Assembly: GCA_003611745.1 (NCBI GenBank)
Contig: RAYF01000062.1
Span: 1-32,183 of the forward strand
Source: a bacterium D16-36
GTDB taxonomy: Bacteria; Bacillota; Clostridia; Lachnospirales; Lachnospiraceae
Reading direction: 5' to 3'
Length of the DNA: 32,183 bases
A program made the translations under genes and the position numbers. Below the pieces are notes generated by a model. That model saw only the letters and a program-made list of their open reading frames with translations. It was not told the origin of the DNA and did no database searches. Shown here one piece after another: positions 14,393-21,482 of the stretch. The first letter of the stretch is position 1. Every line of letters begins with the position of its first letter.

Positions 14393-15245
14393 AAATTTTG
14401 ATGAATGGTTGAGTAAGTTCAAAATGAGTATATCAAGTTATGATTACTATGTTGACTTTGAAAAGGTTGTAAAAAATGTAGATGAAATCAAAGTAGAATT
14501 GAATATTTTAAATTCTCTTATTGGTTCAAAAAATATTGAAGAAGATTTTGAAAAGATAGTGACAAAGTATCAGGAAACATTGCAGTGTGTTCCGTTACTT
14601 CTTGCTGTACGGGGATATGAAATATATGCACAGGATGAAGATGGTGCATTTCTGTATAATTTCAAGAGGATGAATTACGGAGTAGAACAATACAAGATAT
14701 TCATGCGAAAAACAGGGTTGTTTGATATGATTGCAAATCATTTGGTAAATAATCTTGTGGATTATGCTTTAGGCATTGAGACAGGGCTGGACTCTAATGG
14801 TCGTAAGAATCGTGGCGGTCATCAGATGGAAGACTTGGTTGAGAGATACATTGTGGCAGCAGGCTTCAAGAAGAATGAGAATTATTTTAAAGAAATGTAT
14901 TTAAAAGATATAGAATCTAAGTGGAATATTGACTTGTCTGCACTTTCAAATCAAGGAAAAGCTGCTAAGAGATTTGATTTTGTAATTAAGACAGATAAAA
15001 TGATTTATGGTATTGAAACAAATTTCTATGGAGGAGGAGGCTCCAAATTAAATGAGACTGCAAGAAGCTATAAAATGCTCTCACAAGAAGCGGATACCAT
15101 AGATGGATTTACATTTGTATGGTTTACAGATGGAATCGGTTGGAAGAGTGCCAAAGGTAATTTAAGAGAGACAATTGAAATTATGGAGCATGTATATAGT
15201 ATTGCTGATATGGAGAATAATATTATCGAGAAAATTGTACTATGA
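14382..15245 (+). CDS. dpnB: DpnII-type restriction endonuclease (GATC), 287 aa
   Basis: The type II nuclease of the system. It resembles DpnII/MboI enzymes through the central CVPLLLAVRG, the GRKNRGGHQMEDLVE region and the C-terminal core RFDFVIKT..IYGIETNFYGGGGSK, where the Asp and Glu are the probable metal ligands, followed by LNETARSYK and TFVWFTDG. Length is normal for the family (about 285-290 aa). It should cleave unmethylated GATC on the 5' side. The gene overlaps dpnA and precedes the ATPase gene by 36 bases, so the four genes probably form one transcript. No mutation affecting the key residues was noticed. Confidence 0.92.
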   Translation: MTNRNFDEWLSKFKMSISSYDYYVDFEKVVKNVDEIKVELNILNSLIGSKNIEEDFEKIVTKYQETLQCVPLLLAVRGYEIYAQDEDGAFLYNFKRMNYGVEQYKIFMRKTGLFDMIANHLVNNLVDYALGIETGLDSNGRKNRGGHQMEDLVERYIVAAGFKKNENYFKEMYLKDIESKWNIDLSALSNQGKAAKRFDFVIKTDKMIYGIETNFYGGGGSKLNETARSYKMLSQEADTIDGFTFVWFTDGIGWKSAKGNLRETIEIMEHVYSIADMENNIIEKIVL

Positions 15246-15281
15246 TAAAGCCTGCTTATTTTATTTTAAAAGGAGAAAAGT

Positions 15282-17384
15282 ATGAATCAGAGAGATATAG
15301 AAATGTTTAATAAAGCGGTTGAATCACTTAGACAGTATAGAAGATATGAAATTGTCGATGAAAATAATAATAATTTGTTAGATGCTTTATATGTAGATCC
15401 AATTGAAGGAAATGCACTTTTAAGGTTATGTCTAAAAGATAATACGACCGTTTTGGTGGGAAGAAAGGGAACAGGTAAATCTACCATCTTTATGAAAATG
15501 CAAAGTGAGTTAAGGAAGTCGAAGGAAGTTATGACTTGCTATATTGATGTTAAAACAATATTTGATACAGCAAAGAGAAACTATTTGACTATAAATTATT
15601 TGAAAGCAAATGATTCAAAAGAAATTGAAAATTATTCTATTCAAAGACAATTTATTTTGGATTTTGTAACTGAATTAATTAATGAGATAACCAATAATTA
15701 TAGAACCAAATTTGATCAATTTAAAGATCTGTTACATTTACCATCTAAAGTAAATAGTTCAGTTCAGAAGCTTGAAGAGATTAGAAAAAGAATTCAAAAT
15801 AATACGCATTTAGGTAGTATTGAACTTCAAACTCTTCAAGAAGTAAATTTATCTGTTGCGGCAGGTAATGTATCAGAGAATATATTAAATACAGGTATGA
15901 AAAGTAGAATTACATTAACTGATATTGGGGTAAAAACGAATGTTTCTGGAGAAACAAAGATTAGCAATACTTCAGAAGATGAAAAGAAATATAATAGAGT
16001 ATTTGCTAGAATTTTTGAAATTACTGAATTGGTGGAAGAAATAAAGAAGGTATTACAAGAATTATCAATGAAACGTTTATATTTAATACTGGATGATTAT
16101 TCAGAGATAGACCAAGCTTCATTACGAATGTTTTGTGATTTGATAGTAAATACATTAAATAATACTTCAGATAATTATATAAAGTTAAAGATATCAGCAT
16201 ATCCGGGCAGAGTGGAGTTAGGAGAGATGGATAGGCAAAAAATCGACATAAGATATTTAGATTATTATCAACTCTATGTAAATGATAGAAGAACAGATAT
16301 GGAGATGGCTGCTGTAAATTATACAAAGAGAATAATTGAAAATAGACTAAAAGTTTTTACCAACCATGAAATAGACTACTATTTTGATACAGAAAAGGCG
16401 AGTGTTGAAGAATACTGTACATATTTGTTTAGGATGACACTTAATGTGGTTCGTCATTTGGGGTTAATATTAGATTATGCACAAGATTACTCAATCTCAA
16501 GAAATGAAAAGATAAATATAAATACATTGAAAGAGGCTGCTAAGAGATTTTATAATGAACGATTGGCACTGTTTTTCGAGGAAGGCAAATCAGCACAAAT
16601 GACATATGATGAGAGAGTAGAGATTTTTCACCTGCACGCTTTATTGCTAAACATCATAGAGCGACAAAAGGAGATTAAAACAAGTATAAGAACAAATAAA
16701 TATACTGCTAAAATATTTGATAAAGAAAGAACAAATCCGTATACAAGTCATTTTTATATATCCAAGAAAATAGAACACATCATGGGGACGTTAGAATTAA
16801 ACTTTTTTGTTAATAAATATAATGAAATGTCGAGCAAAAATGGAGAAAAAGTGTCTATATATGCGTTGAATTATGGTTTGTGTTTAAATGAGAATATACG
16901 TTGGGGTAAACCAGGGGGTAATGATGCAAGAACTTATTTTATAGAATCACCTTTTAACTTTAATAATCTAGTTATGCGATTTTTAAAAGAGACAAATGAA
17001 ATTGTATGTAATTCTTGTGGTTTTATATATTCAGAGGATGATTTGGAATCTTTGAAAAGACACAATATGAATTGTCTTGAATGTGGTTCAAGATCTAGTG
17101 TTATTGTCAAAAAAAGAATATCTGAGAGCTTTAAGGATGAGATTGAAGAGATAGAAAAAAGAGGAAATTTGCTTGAAAGAGAGCAATACGCTTTTATGAA
17201 ATTGGCAATAATAAAGGGTGGATGTGTGACAGCTAAAGAGATGGCATTGGAATTGGATGTTACATCACAAAAAATAGGATGGATGACTAAAAAGTTAGAA
17301 GAAGAGTATTATTACTTATCAAAAAGCAGGGAAGGTGGAAATACAGTATATACTATTTCAGAGTTAGGGAAACAGATGTTTTAG
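15282..17384 (+). CDS. P-loop ATPase with zinc ribbon and winged helix, defence-associated, 700 aa
   Basis: A large nucleotide-binding protein without a firm family name. Walker A is GRKGTGKST at 60-68 and Walker B RLYLILDDYSEID at 265-277, a spacing suitable for a STAND/AAA-like or Sll1717-type ATPase. Residues 150-260 are coiled-coil-like, 340-560 largely helical. A four-cysteine zinc ribbon (C576, C579, C598, C601) leads to a C-terminal winged helix (634-700) ending TVYTISELGKQMF. AAAGGAG precedes the ATG. It follows the DpnII nuclease by 36 bases with no terminator, so it probably belongs to the restriction operon. It may sense or remodel foreign DNA, or be an independent abortive defence; both are inference. 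It is more AT-rich than the methylase genes. Confidence 0.75.
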   Translation: MNQRDIEMFNKAVESLRQYRRYEIVDENNNNLLDALYVDPIEGNALLRLCLKDNTTVLVGRKGTGKSTIFMKMQSELRKSKEVMTCYIDVKTIFDTAKRNYLTINYLKANDSKEIENYSIQRQFILDFVTELINEITNNYRTKFDQFKDLLHLPSKVNSSVQKLEEIRKRIQNNTHLGSIELQTLQEVNLSVAAGNVSENILNTGMKSRITLTDIGVKTNVSGETKISNTSEDEKKYNRVFARIFEITELVEEIKKVLQELSMKRLYLILDDYSEIDQASLRMFCDLIVNTLNNTSDNYIKLKISAYPGRVELGEMDRQKIDIRYLDYYQLYVNDRRTDMEMAAVNYTKRIIENRLKVFTNHEIDYYFDTEKASVEEYCTYLFRMTLNVVRHLGLILDYAQDYSISRNEKININTLKEAAKRFYNERLALFFEEGKSAQMTYDERVEIFHLHALLLNIIERQKEIKTSIRTNKYTAKIFDKERTNPYTSHFYISKKIEHIMGTLELNFFVNKYNEMSSKNGEKVSIYALNYGLCLNENIRWGKPGGNDARTYFIESPFNFNNLVMRFLKETNEIVCNSCGFIYSEDDLESLKRHNMNCLECGSRSSVIVKKRISESFKDEIEEIEKRGNLLEREQYAFMKLAIIKGGCVTAKEMALELDVTSQKIGWMTKKLEEEYYYLSKSREGGNTVYTISELGKQMF

Positions 17385-17425
17385 GGAGTTCTAATTAAAC
17401 TCTCCAGCCGTCTCAACATATACCC

Positions 17426-17635
17426 TTACAGACCACCATCTCTGGAAGCAAGTTTTGTATGCAACCCCGGTTCTTCCATGGCAAGCCTTGTGAGATAAGC
17501 AATATCAGAAGGCTCGTCCAGACGAACGGAAGCATTGCATTTTTTACAGTAAAAAGAGATGCGGATATTCTCGTTGAGACTGACCTCAACGCAGTCGGTT
17601 TCAGGGTTATACATTGCAAGGATTATTTTAGTCAT
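17426..17635 (-). CDS. Small protein resembling DUF6061, probably frameshifted
   Basis: A 69-residue leftward gene beginning MTKIILAMYNPETDCVEVSL, with an ideal AAAGGAG 7 bases before the ATG at 17635. The start recalls small proteins of the DUF6061 type in Clostridia. A Cys-x2-Cys (YCKKCN) follows at 29-32. The end reads RDGGL then stop, but a neighbouring frame continues with VYVETAGEFN to a stop near 17390, so a single-base change may have shortened it. Function unknown. It points against the ATPase gene and separates the restriction operon from the right repeat. Confidence 0.5.
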   Translation of the reverse strand: MTKIILAMYNPETDCVEVSLNENIRISFYCKKCNASVRLDEPSDIAYLTRLAMEEPGLHTKLASRDGGL

Positions 17636-17908
17636 AGGTAACTCCTTTCAATTAACGCTATATGCGGATTGTAGCTACATAGAAGTTGTGGGACGCTCTG
17701 GGCAGTCTACCGTGTAAAACACATATGCAACAAATGATGTAAGGAATCCCTTGTTTTTGGGCTTTTCAAGCTATCGAAGCGTTATCCAAGAGATAATTAT
17801 AAGACAATTAAAGAGATTAGCAAATCCCAGCAGTCTATTACTTCCCTAACGGTTTGCATTAACGGAATTTTTCTTGAATTTATCCGGGGAGCATGTTATA
17901 TTATAGGT

Positions 17909-18001
17909 ACAAAAGAGGAAACAATCGTCCACAAAGTGGTTGACCTCCAGATGACTATATAAGTCTACCTGTACCGCCAAGTAACAAGGTAGACTTATTT
18001 A
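17909..18001 (+). ncRNA. Antitoxin RNA of type I toxin-antitoxin locus, right copy
   Basis: The promoter TTGAAT (17874-17879)-17-TATATT (17897-17902) is intact and leads to an RNA of about 90 bases ending at the hairpin AAGTCTACC (17961-17969) / GGTAGACTT (17988-17996). The 5' stem-loop with GAGG..CCTC is kept. Because the two antitoxin RNAs differ by only a few bases, each could silence both toxins. Confidence 0.68.
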
Positions 18002-18003
18002 TT
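17961..18003. terminator. Shared bidirectional terminator, right copy
   Basis: AAGTCTACC pairs with GGTAGACTT. Compared with the left copy, a C-G pair has become T-A on both arms, which preserves the stem. Confidence 0.75.
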
Positions 18004-18115
18004 TTCGCTTGTTCCTCTTATCGAGAAAGGCAAGCAACGCTATAACAAAACTACCAAAGGCAATTAGCAAAGCCAATATACCTATGAAAATTGAAATGAT
18101 TTCAAAAGCTGTCAT
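17999..18115 (-). CDS. Holin-like type I toxin peptide, 38 aa, right copy
   Basis: Encodes the same 38 residues as the left copy (one transmembrane helix followed by DKRNKRK), with the same GGAGGTGG ribosome site 6 bases before ATG. The nucleotide differences I can see (for example TCG/TCA, ATT/ATA, TTA/TTG, GCA/GCT) are all silent. The promoter is damaged: the TTGTCA -35 is deleted and the -10 reads TAGACT. The peptide is thus preserved while its expression is probably lowered. Damaging a toxin promoter is a common route by which such loci become harmless, but the silent-only changes suggest selection acted before that. Confidence 0.75.
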   Translation of the reverse strand: MTAFEIISIFIGILALLIAFGSFVIALLAFLDKRNKRK

Positions 18116-18370
18116 TTGCGCCACCTCCCCTCTTATGTACTCCGGCAAGCCGGGTATGAAGTTTTGGGAGGCTATCACCTTGCAACACGATTGTTCCTCT
18201 CTGATAGTCTACCATATTCTTTCTTTTGTGATGCGTAAACCGTAAAAATAGTTTTTCTTGTTATTGTTGTTATATAAACCGTTAAAATACATTGATAAAT
18301 AGATTAAATGACAGTATAATAAGAATATCAAATTTTATAGTTTATTTAACAAAAGAAAGATGGTATTATT

Positions 18371-18480
18371 ATGTGTAATGTACATATTATTACGGTGGTT
18401 AAATATCGACTTTTAAGTGCGTTGCAAAGATTTGCAAAAGAAAATGATATCGAATATTTGTTAGGGTTTAGCGGGGTTAA
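18371..18480 (+). pseudogene. Truncated serine recombinase remnant
   Basis: After a kept promoter (TTGATA-17-TATAAT at 18293-18321) and ATG, the frame starts MCNV as in the intact gene, then the catalytic MRIST segment has been lost and replaced. Similarity resumes at SALQRFAKENDIEYLLGF and ends at about 18471. The rest of the gene is absent. The catalytic serine is missing, so it cannot be active. Confidence 0.75.
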
Positions 18481-18485
18481 GGAAT

Positions 18486-19151
18486 ATGAAAGAATACAAT
18501 ATAAAAATTGGTACAGCCTTTTTGTTGGTGTTGGCATACTTTGGGATTATGCTTTTTTACACATTTTTAGATGTGGCAGTTTGGAGAAAAGTTTTCCCCG
18601 ATTTTTCAAATATAATCAATATTATTACTATAGTGGTATGCATAGGTGTTTTTATTATGTTTCTGAAAAGAACGACAGGATACCAAATGCAATTGTTGTC
18701 TAACATAAGTTTTGCAGGAATTATGTTGGCTGGTGGCTGTTCGCTTTTGTTTTTTCTGTTGTTGGATAGAGGCTTAGATCCAATTTTTGAGGGCATGTTC
18801 CCGCAAAGTGAGCAGAATTACCAAGAAATGATTGAAAGCCTCATGAAATCACCAATCACAAGTTTGATACAGGTATGTGTACTTGCCCCTGTTATTGAAG
18901 AAATACTGATGAGGGAAGTGGTTTTGGGGGGATTGAAAAAATCTTGTGGAACGGCAACTGCTTTATTGATTTCTGCTGCGCTCTTTGCATGTTTACATTT
19001 TAATATGGTGCAGACATTATCGGCATTTGTATGTGGTATTGTTTTGGGATTGCTCTATATTAGGACAAATTCTGTATTTTGCTGTATGATGGCTCATGGT
19101 GGATATAATTTGATTTCCTATGTTGCCATGATATATCCGCAAATCAGATAA
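18486..19151 (+). CDS. CPBP-family intramembrane metalloprotease, 221 aa
   Basis: A CAAX protease/bacteriocin-processing type membrane protein. At least six hydrophobic segments are visible (about 8-30, 43-60, 75-93, 125-140, 158-172, 178-198). All three motifs are intact: EE-x3-R at 138-143 (VIEEILMRE), F-x3-H at 167-171 (FACLHFN) and H-x3-N at 204-208 (HGGYN). Such enzymes take part in bacteriocin self-immunity and peptide processing. The start follows AAGGA with a very short spacer, and the gene begins only 15 bases beyond the recombinase remnant, so it may be expressed from that remnant's old promoter. Confidence 0.85.
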   Translation: MKEYNIKIGTAFLLVLAYFGIMLFYTFLDVAVWRKVFPDFSNIINIITIVVCIGVFIMFLKRTTGYQMQLLSNISFAGIMLAGGCSLLFFLLLDRGLDPIFEGMFPQSEQNYQEMIESLMKSPITSLIQVCVLAPVIEEILMREVVLGGLKKSCGTATALLISAALFACLHFNMVQTLSAFVCGIVLGLLYIRTNSVFCCMMAHGGYNLISYVAMIYPQIR

Positions 19152-19291
19152 ATATAATTAAAAATGAGGGGATTTCAATGAAGAATGATGGATTTTAGCA
19201 TGCAATAGGTTTGTTTTTTAGATACATAATGAGCAGAATATATGCCGGGAATTTTGGTTCGCCGAGAATATTTATAACAGGAGGTGCGATG

Positions 19292-19726
19292 ATGATTCGT
19301 GAGATTACAGAAAAGGACTACAATGGTTTAATGACATTATATATGCAGCTGCATGATAATCCTATGCCGGAGGAGACGGAATATTTTATGGCATTATGGA
19401 AACGGATTTTGCATGATAAAGACCATCATATTATTGTGGCAGAAGAGGATGGGAAAATTATTTCTTCCTGCGTCTGTGTGATTATTCCAAATTTGACACA
19501 TAATGGGCAGCCATATGCCTTTGTGGAAAATGTGATAACGGATAAGGAATACCGCAGGCAGGGCTTTGCAGCAGCGTGCTTAAATTATGCAAGGGAGATT
19601 GCATTAAAGGAGAACTGTTATAAATTGATGCTGTTAACTGGCTCAAAGGAGGAGGGTACTTTGAATTTTTATCGCAAGGCTGGTTATAACAGCGAGGACA
19701 AGACAGCTTTTATTCAGTGGCTCTAA
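19292..19726 (+). CDS. GNAT-family N-acetyltransferase, 144 aa
   Basis: A single GNAT domain. The beta-strand with HHIIVAEEDGKIISSC, the acetyl-CoA motif A VENVITDKEYRRQGFAAACL (R/Q-x-x-G-x-A form) and the motif B segment GTLNFYRKAGYNSE are typical. The target amine is unknown. The ATG at 19292 is best spaced from AGGAGG (7 bases); the adjacent ATG at 19289 is possible. A broken six-codon frame with its own ribosome site (ATG at about 19178) precedes it, suggesting a lost neighbour. It heads a short rightward gene group. Confidence 0.85.
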   Translation: MIREITEKDYNGLMTLYMQLHDNPMPEETEYFMALWKRILHDKDHHIIVAEEDGKIISSCVCVIIPNLTHNGQPYAFVENVITDKEYRRQGFAAACLNYAREIALKENCYKLMLLTGSKEEGTLNFYRKAGYNSEDKTAFIQWL

Positions 19727-19770
19727 GTATTATGAAAGAGAAGTGCAGGGCGGGATGGAGGAAAAAATAT

Positions 19771-20025
19771 ATGCCAGAATTAACGGATATGATGAATATT
19801 GGAAAGGAAATGGCAAAAAAATTAAATACAGTTGGGATTGATTCATCGGAAAAGCTTATTGAGATAGGGAGCAAACAGGCATTTTTGCAGCTCAAGCAGG
19901 AATTTCCCAATGTCTGTCTGGTGCACTTGTATACTTTAGAGGGGGCAATTACAAATACTGAATTTAATTGTCTATCAGAAGAAAAGAAAGAAGAATTGAA
20001 AGAATTTAGTGATTTTCTGAAATAA
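19771..20025 (+). CDS. TfoX/Sxy C-terminal domain-like protein, 84 aa
   Basis: The sequence MPELTDMMNIGKEMAKKLNT, then VGIDSSEKLIEIGSKQAFLQ and CLVHLYTLEGAITNTEFNCL matches stand-alone TfoX C-terminal domain proteins, which hold a helix-hairpin-helix-like fold. In gammaproteobacteria TfoX/Sxy controls competence; stand-alone copies in Firmicutes have no known role. GGAGG lies 8 bases before ATG at 19771; a longer frame from 19717 lacks a ribosome site. It lies 44 bases after the GNAT gene. Confidence 0.8.
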   Translation: MPELTDMMNIGKEMAKKLNTVGIDSSEKLIEIGSKQAFLQLKQEFPNVCLVHLYTLEGAITNTEFNCLSEEKKEELKEFSDFLK

Positions 20026-20158
20026 CAATGTTTTGTGAGAAGTGTGGTTTTGTGCAGACGGAGTGTTGTTTGATGGGTAATATCGGTAGGAAGGAATTGA
20101 AAGAAGTACAGTACGGTTACTAAGGTATATGAAACTGTCTAAGCGATGGAGGGATTGG

Positions 20159-20962
20159 ATGATAAAACTTGCAGAAATGTCAGATTTGGAAGGTATTTTG
20201 CAGATTACGCATGAAACTATATCAGAAATATATTCACATTATTATGCACAGGGTGTGGTTGAATTTTTCTTGAGGCATCACAGCAGAGGACATGTTTTGT
20301 CGGATATTGAAGAGGGGATTGTATGGGTGTTGGAAGAAGAGGGAAGCATGGTGGGAACGGTGACGATTAAGGGAGATGCGGTAAACCGTTTATTTGTCCT
20401 GCCTAGCTATCAATCAAAAGGATATGGCAGTCATCTTATGGATTTTGCAGAAAATAAAATTACAGAAAGATTTAGCCATGTCCATATTGATTCTTCTTTA
20501 GCGGCAAAAGAGATGTATTTGAAACGTGGGTACAGGGAAAAGAAAACCTGCAGGATTTTAACAGATAATGGGGATATTCTTATCTATGATGAGATGGGGA
20601 AGCGGGTGAACCACCAGCCAGATAGAATAAATTATGATGGTAAAATTTTTATTCCGCAAAGTAATACGGAAAATGGAGAAGTGGACGAAGAAACAATATT
20701 TCATTATTTTCAAGGAAATGATTTATTCTGGGCGGAGTACAGTGGAGGCGATGTGTTAAAGGGACATATGGTTGGTACTGTGGCGGAAAATGGGGAACTG
20801 GATTTCCATTATCAGCATATGAATAAAGACAGGCAGGTAAGGATTGGAAAATGCCACAGTATTCCACATATTTTGGAAAATGGGAAGATTGCATTACAGG
20901 AGAAATGGCAATGGCTGAATGGGGATTTATCCAGTGGGGAATCTACGGTGGTAGAGAAATAG
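20159..20962 (+). CDS. GNAT acetyltransferase with C-terminal beta-rich domain, 267 aa
   Basis: Residues 1-145 are a GNAT domain, with acetyl-CoA motif RLFVLPSYQSKGYGSHLM and YLKRGYREKK near the end. Residues about 155-267 form a separate domain rich in Gly, Glu and aromatic residues (GKIFIPQSNTENGEVDEETI, then YHYFQ/HYQHMN-like repeats) seen as a stand-alone n-acetylglutamate-synthase-like fold in Firmicutes. The substrate is unknown. GGAGG lies 6 bases before the ATG at 20159. A weak terminator follows. Confidence 0.8.
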   Translation: MIKLAEMSDLEGILQITHETISEIYSHYYAQGVVEFFLRHHSRGHVLSDIEEGIVWVLEEEGSMVGTVTIKGDAVNRLFVLPSYQSKGYGSHLMDFAENKITERFSHVHIDSSLAAKEMYLKRGYREKKTCRILTDNGDILIYDEMGKRVNHQPDRINYDGKIFIPQSNTENGEVDEETIFHYFQGNDLFWAEYSGGDVLKGHMVGTVAENGELDFHYQHMNKDRQVRIGKCHSIPHILENGKIALQEKWQWLNGDLSSGESTVVEK

Positions 20963-20976
20963 AAAGATTCTAGGGC

Positions 20977-21015
20977 ATGCTCCGTTGCTCTGCAGCGGGG
21001 TATTTGGCTTTTCTA
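20977..21015 (+). terminator. Weak terminator after the GNAT gene
   Basis: ATGCTCCGTTGC pairs with GCAGCGGGGTAT (one G-U and some mismatches), followed by TTTGGCTTTTCT. The rest of 21016-21240 has no gene I can support. Confidence 0.45.
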
Positions 21016-21240
21016 TTGTGAGGCAAAAAGATTCTATTTAGCATGGGAACAGAATGCTTAACCGTATACGGATTGTATATGGTGTTTCTAAAAGAAATGT
21101 GCAGGGTATAATGATTGATATGGATGCTTACCCCTCCGAAAAGAATCAGGAACAATGGAAAACTTGAATGAAAGCTTTATTTACGGATACTGCGGAGGGT
21201 AAATAAGAAAACAATACAAAGAACGGATGTTTGATTTGCG

Positions 21241-21270
21241 TAGACAAAAAAGGGGGAGATGTGATATAAT
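21241..21270 (+). promoter_or_regulatory. Promoter of the CBASS operon
   Basis: TAGACA (21241-21246), 18 bases, and an extended TG-A-TATAAT box (21265-21270). Transcription would start near 21277, leaving a leader of about 205 bases before the CD-NTase gene that includes a strong hairpin. Confidence 0.55.
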
Positions 21271-21313
21271 GAAACCCAATTTTACTTGTTAATATATTCT
21301 CGCGTACGCAACG

Positions 21314-21346
21314 GTTTTAAGCGTCCGGTGGACGCTTGTCTAAAAC
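21314..21346 (+). repeat. Strong inverted repeat in the CBASS leader
   Basis: AAGCGTCC (21319-21326) pairs perfectly with GGACGCTT (21330-21337) around GGT; outside, GTTTT and AAAAC add five pairs across a bulge. GCGTACGC, a palindrome, lies just before it. No T-tract follows, so it is not a simple terminator. It could be a leader control element, a recombination site or a small dispersed repeat. Confidence 0.5.
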
Positions 21347-21482
21347 GGACCGCAACGAAGTGAAGACCCAAACAATTGTTGAAGCAGATATAGGATGGGG
21401 TTTGTGACCTGGATTCGTGTAATTCATTAGATAACATGAGATGGGGTAAAAAGAATGGTATTTAGGGAGAGAGGTATTGTAA

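Larger units (their letters stand above)
17828..18471 (+). repeat. Right copy of the 0.7-kb direct repeat
   Basis: Corresponds to 9036-9752 in the same orientation. It begins with the last codons of the 116-aa gene, keeps the whole toxin-antitoxin locus, lacks about 36 bases in the toxin promoter region, and ends in a broken recombinase. Everything left of the repeat differs from the first copy, so it is a scar or the tail of a second element. Confidence 0.85.

Noticed and set aside
17385-17415. Terminator after the ATPase gene (GAGTT/AACTC hairpin)
   Set aside because: The stem is only five pairs with mismatches and there is no T-tract.
20028-20123. 31-codon frame with C-x2-C motif (MFCEKCGF)
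   Set aside because: No ribosome site; probably chance or the remnant of a zinc-ribbon gene.
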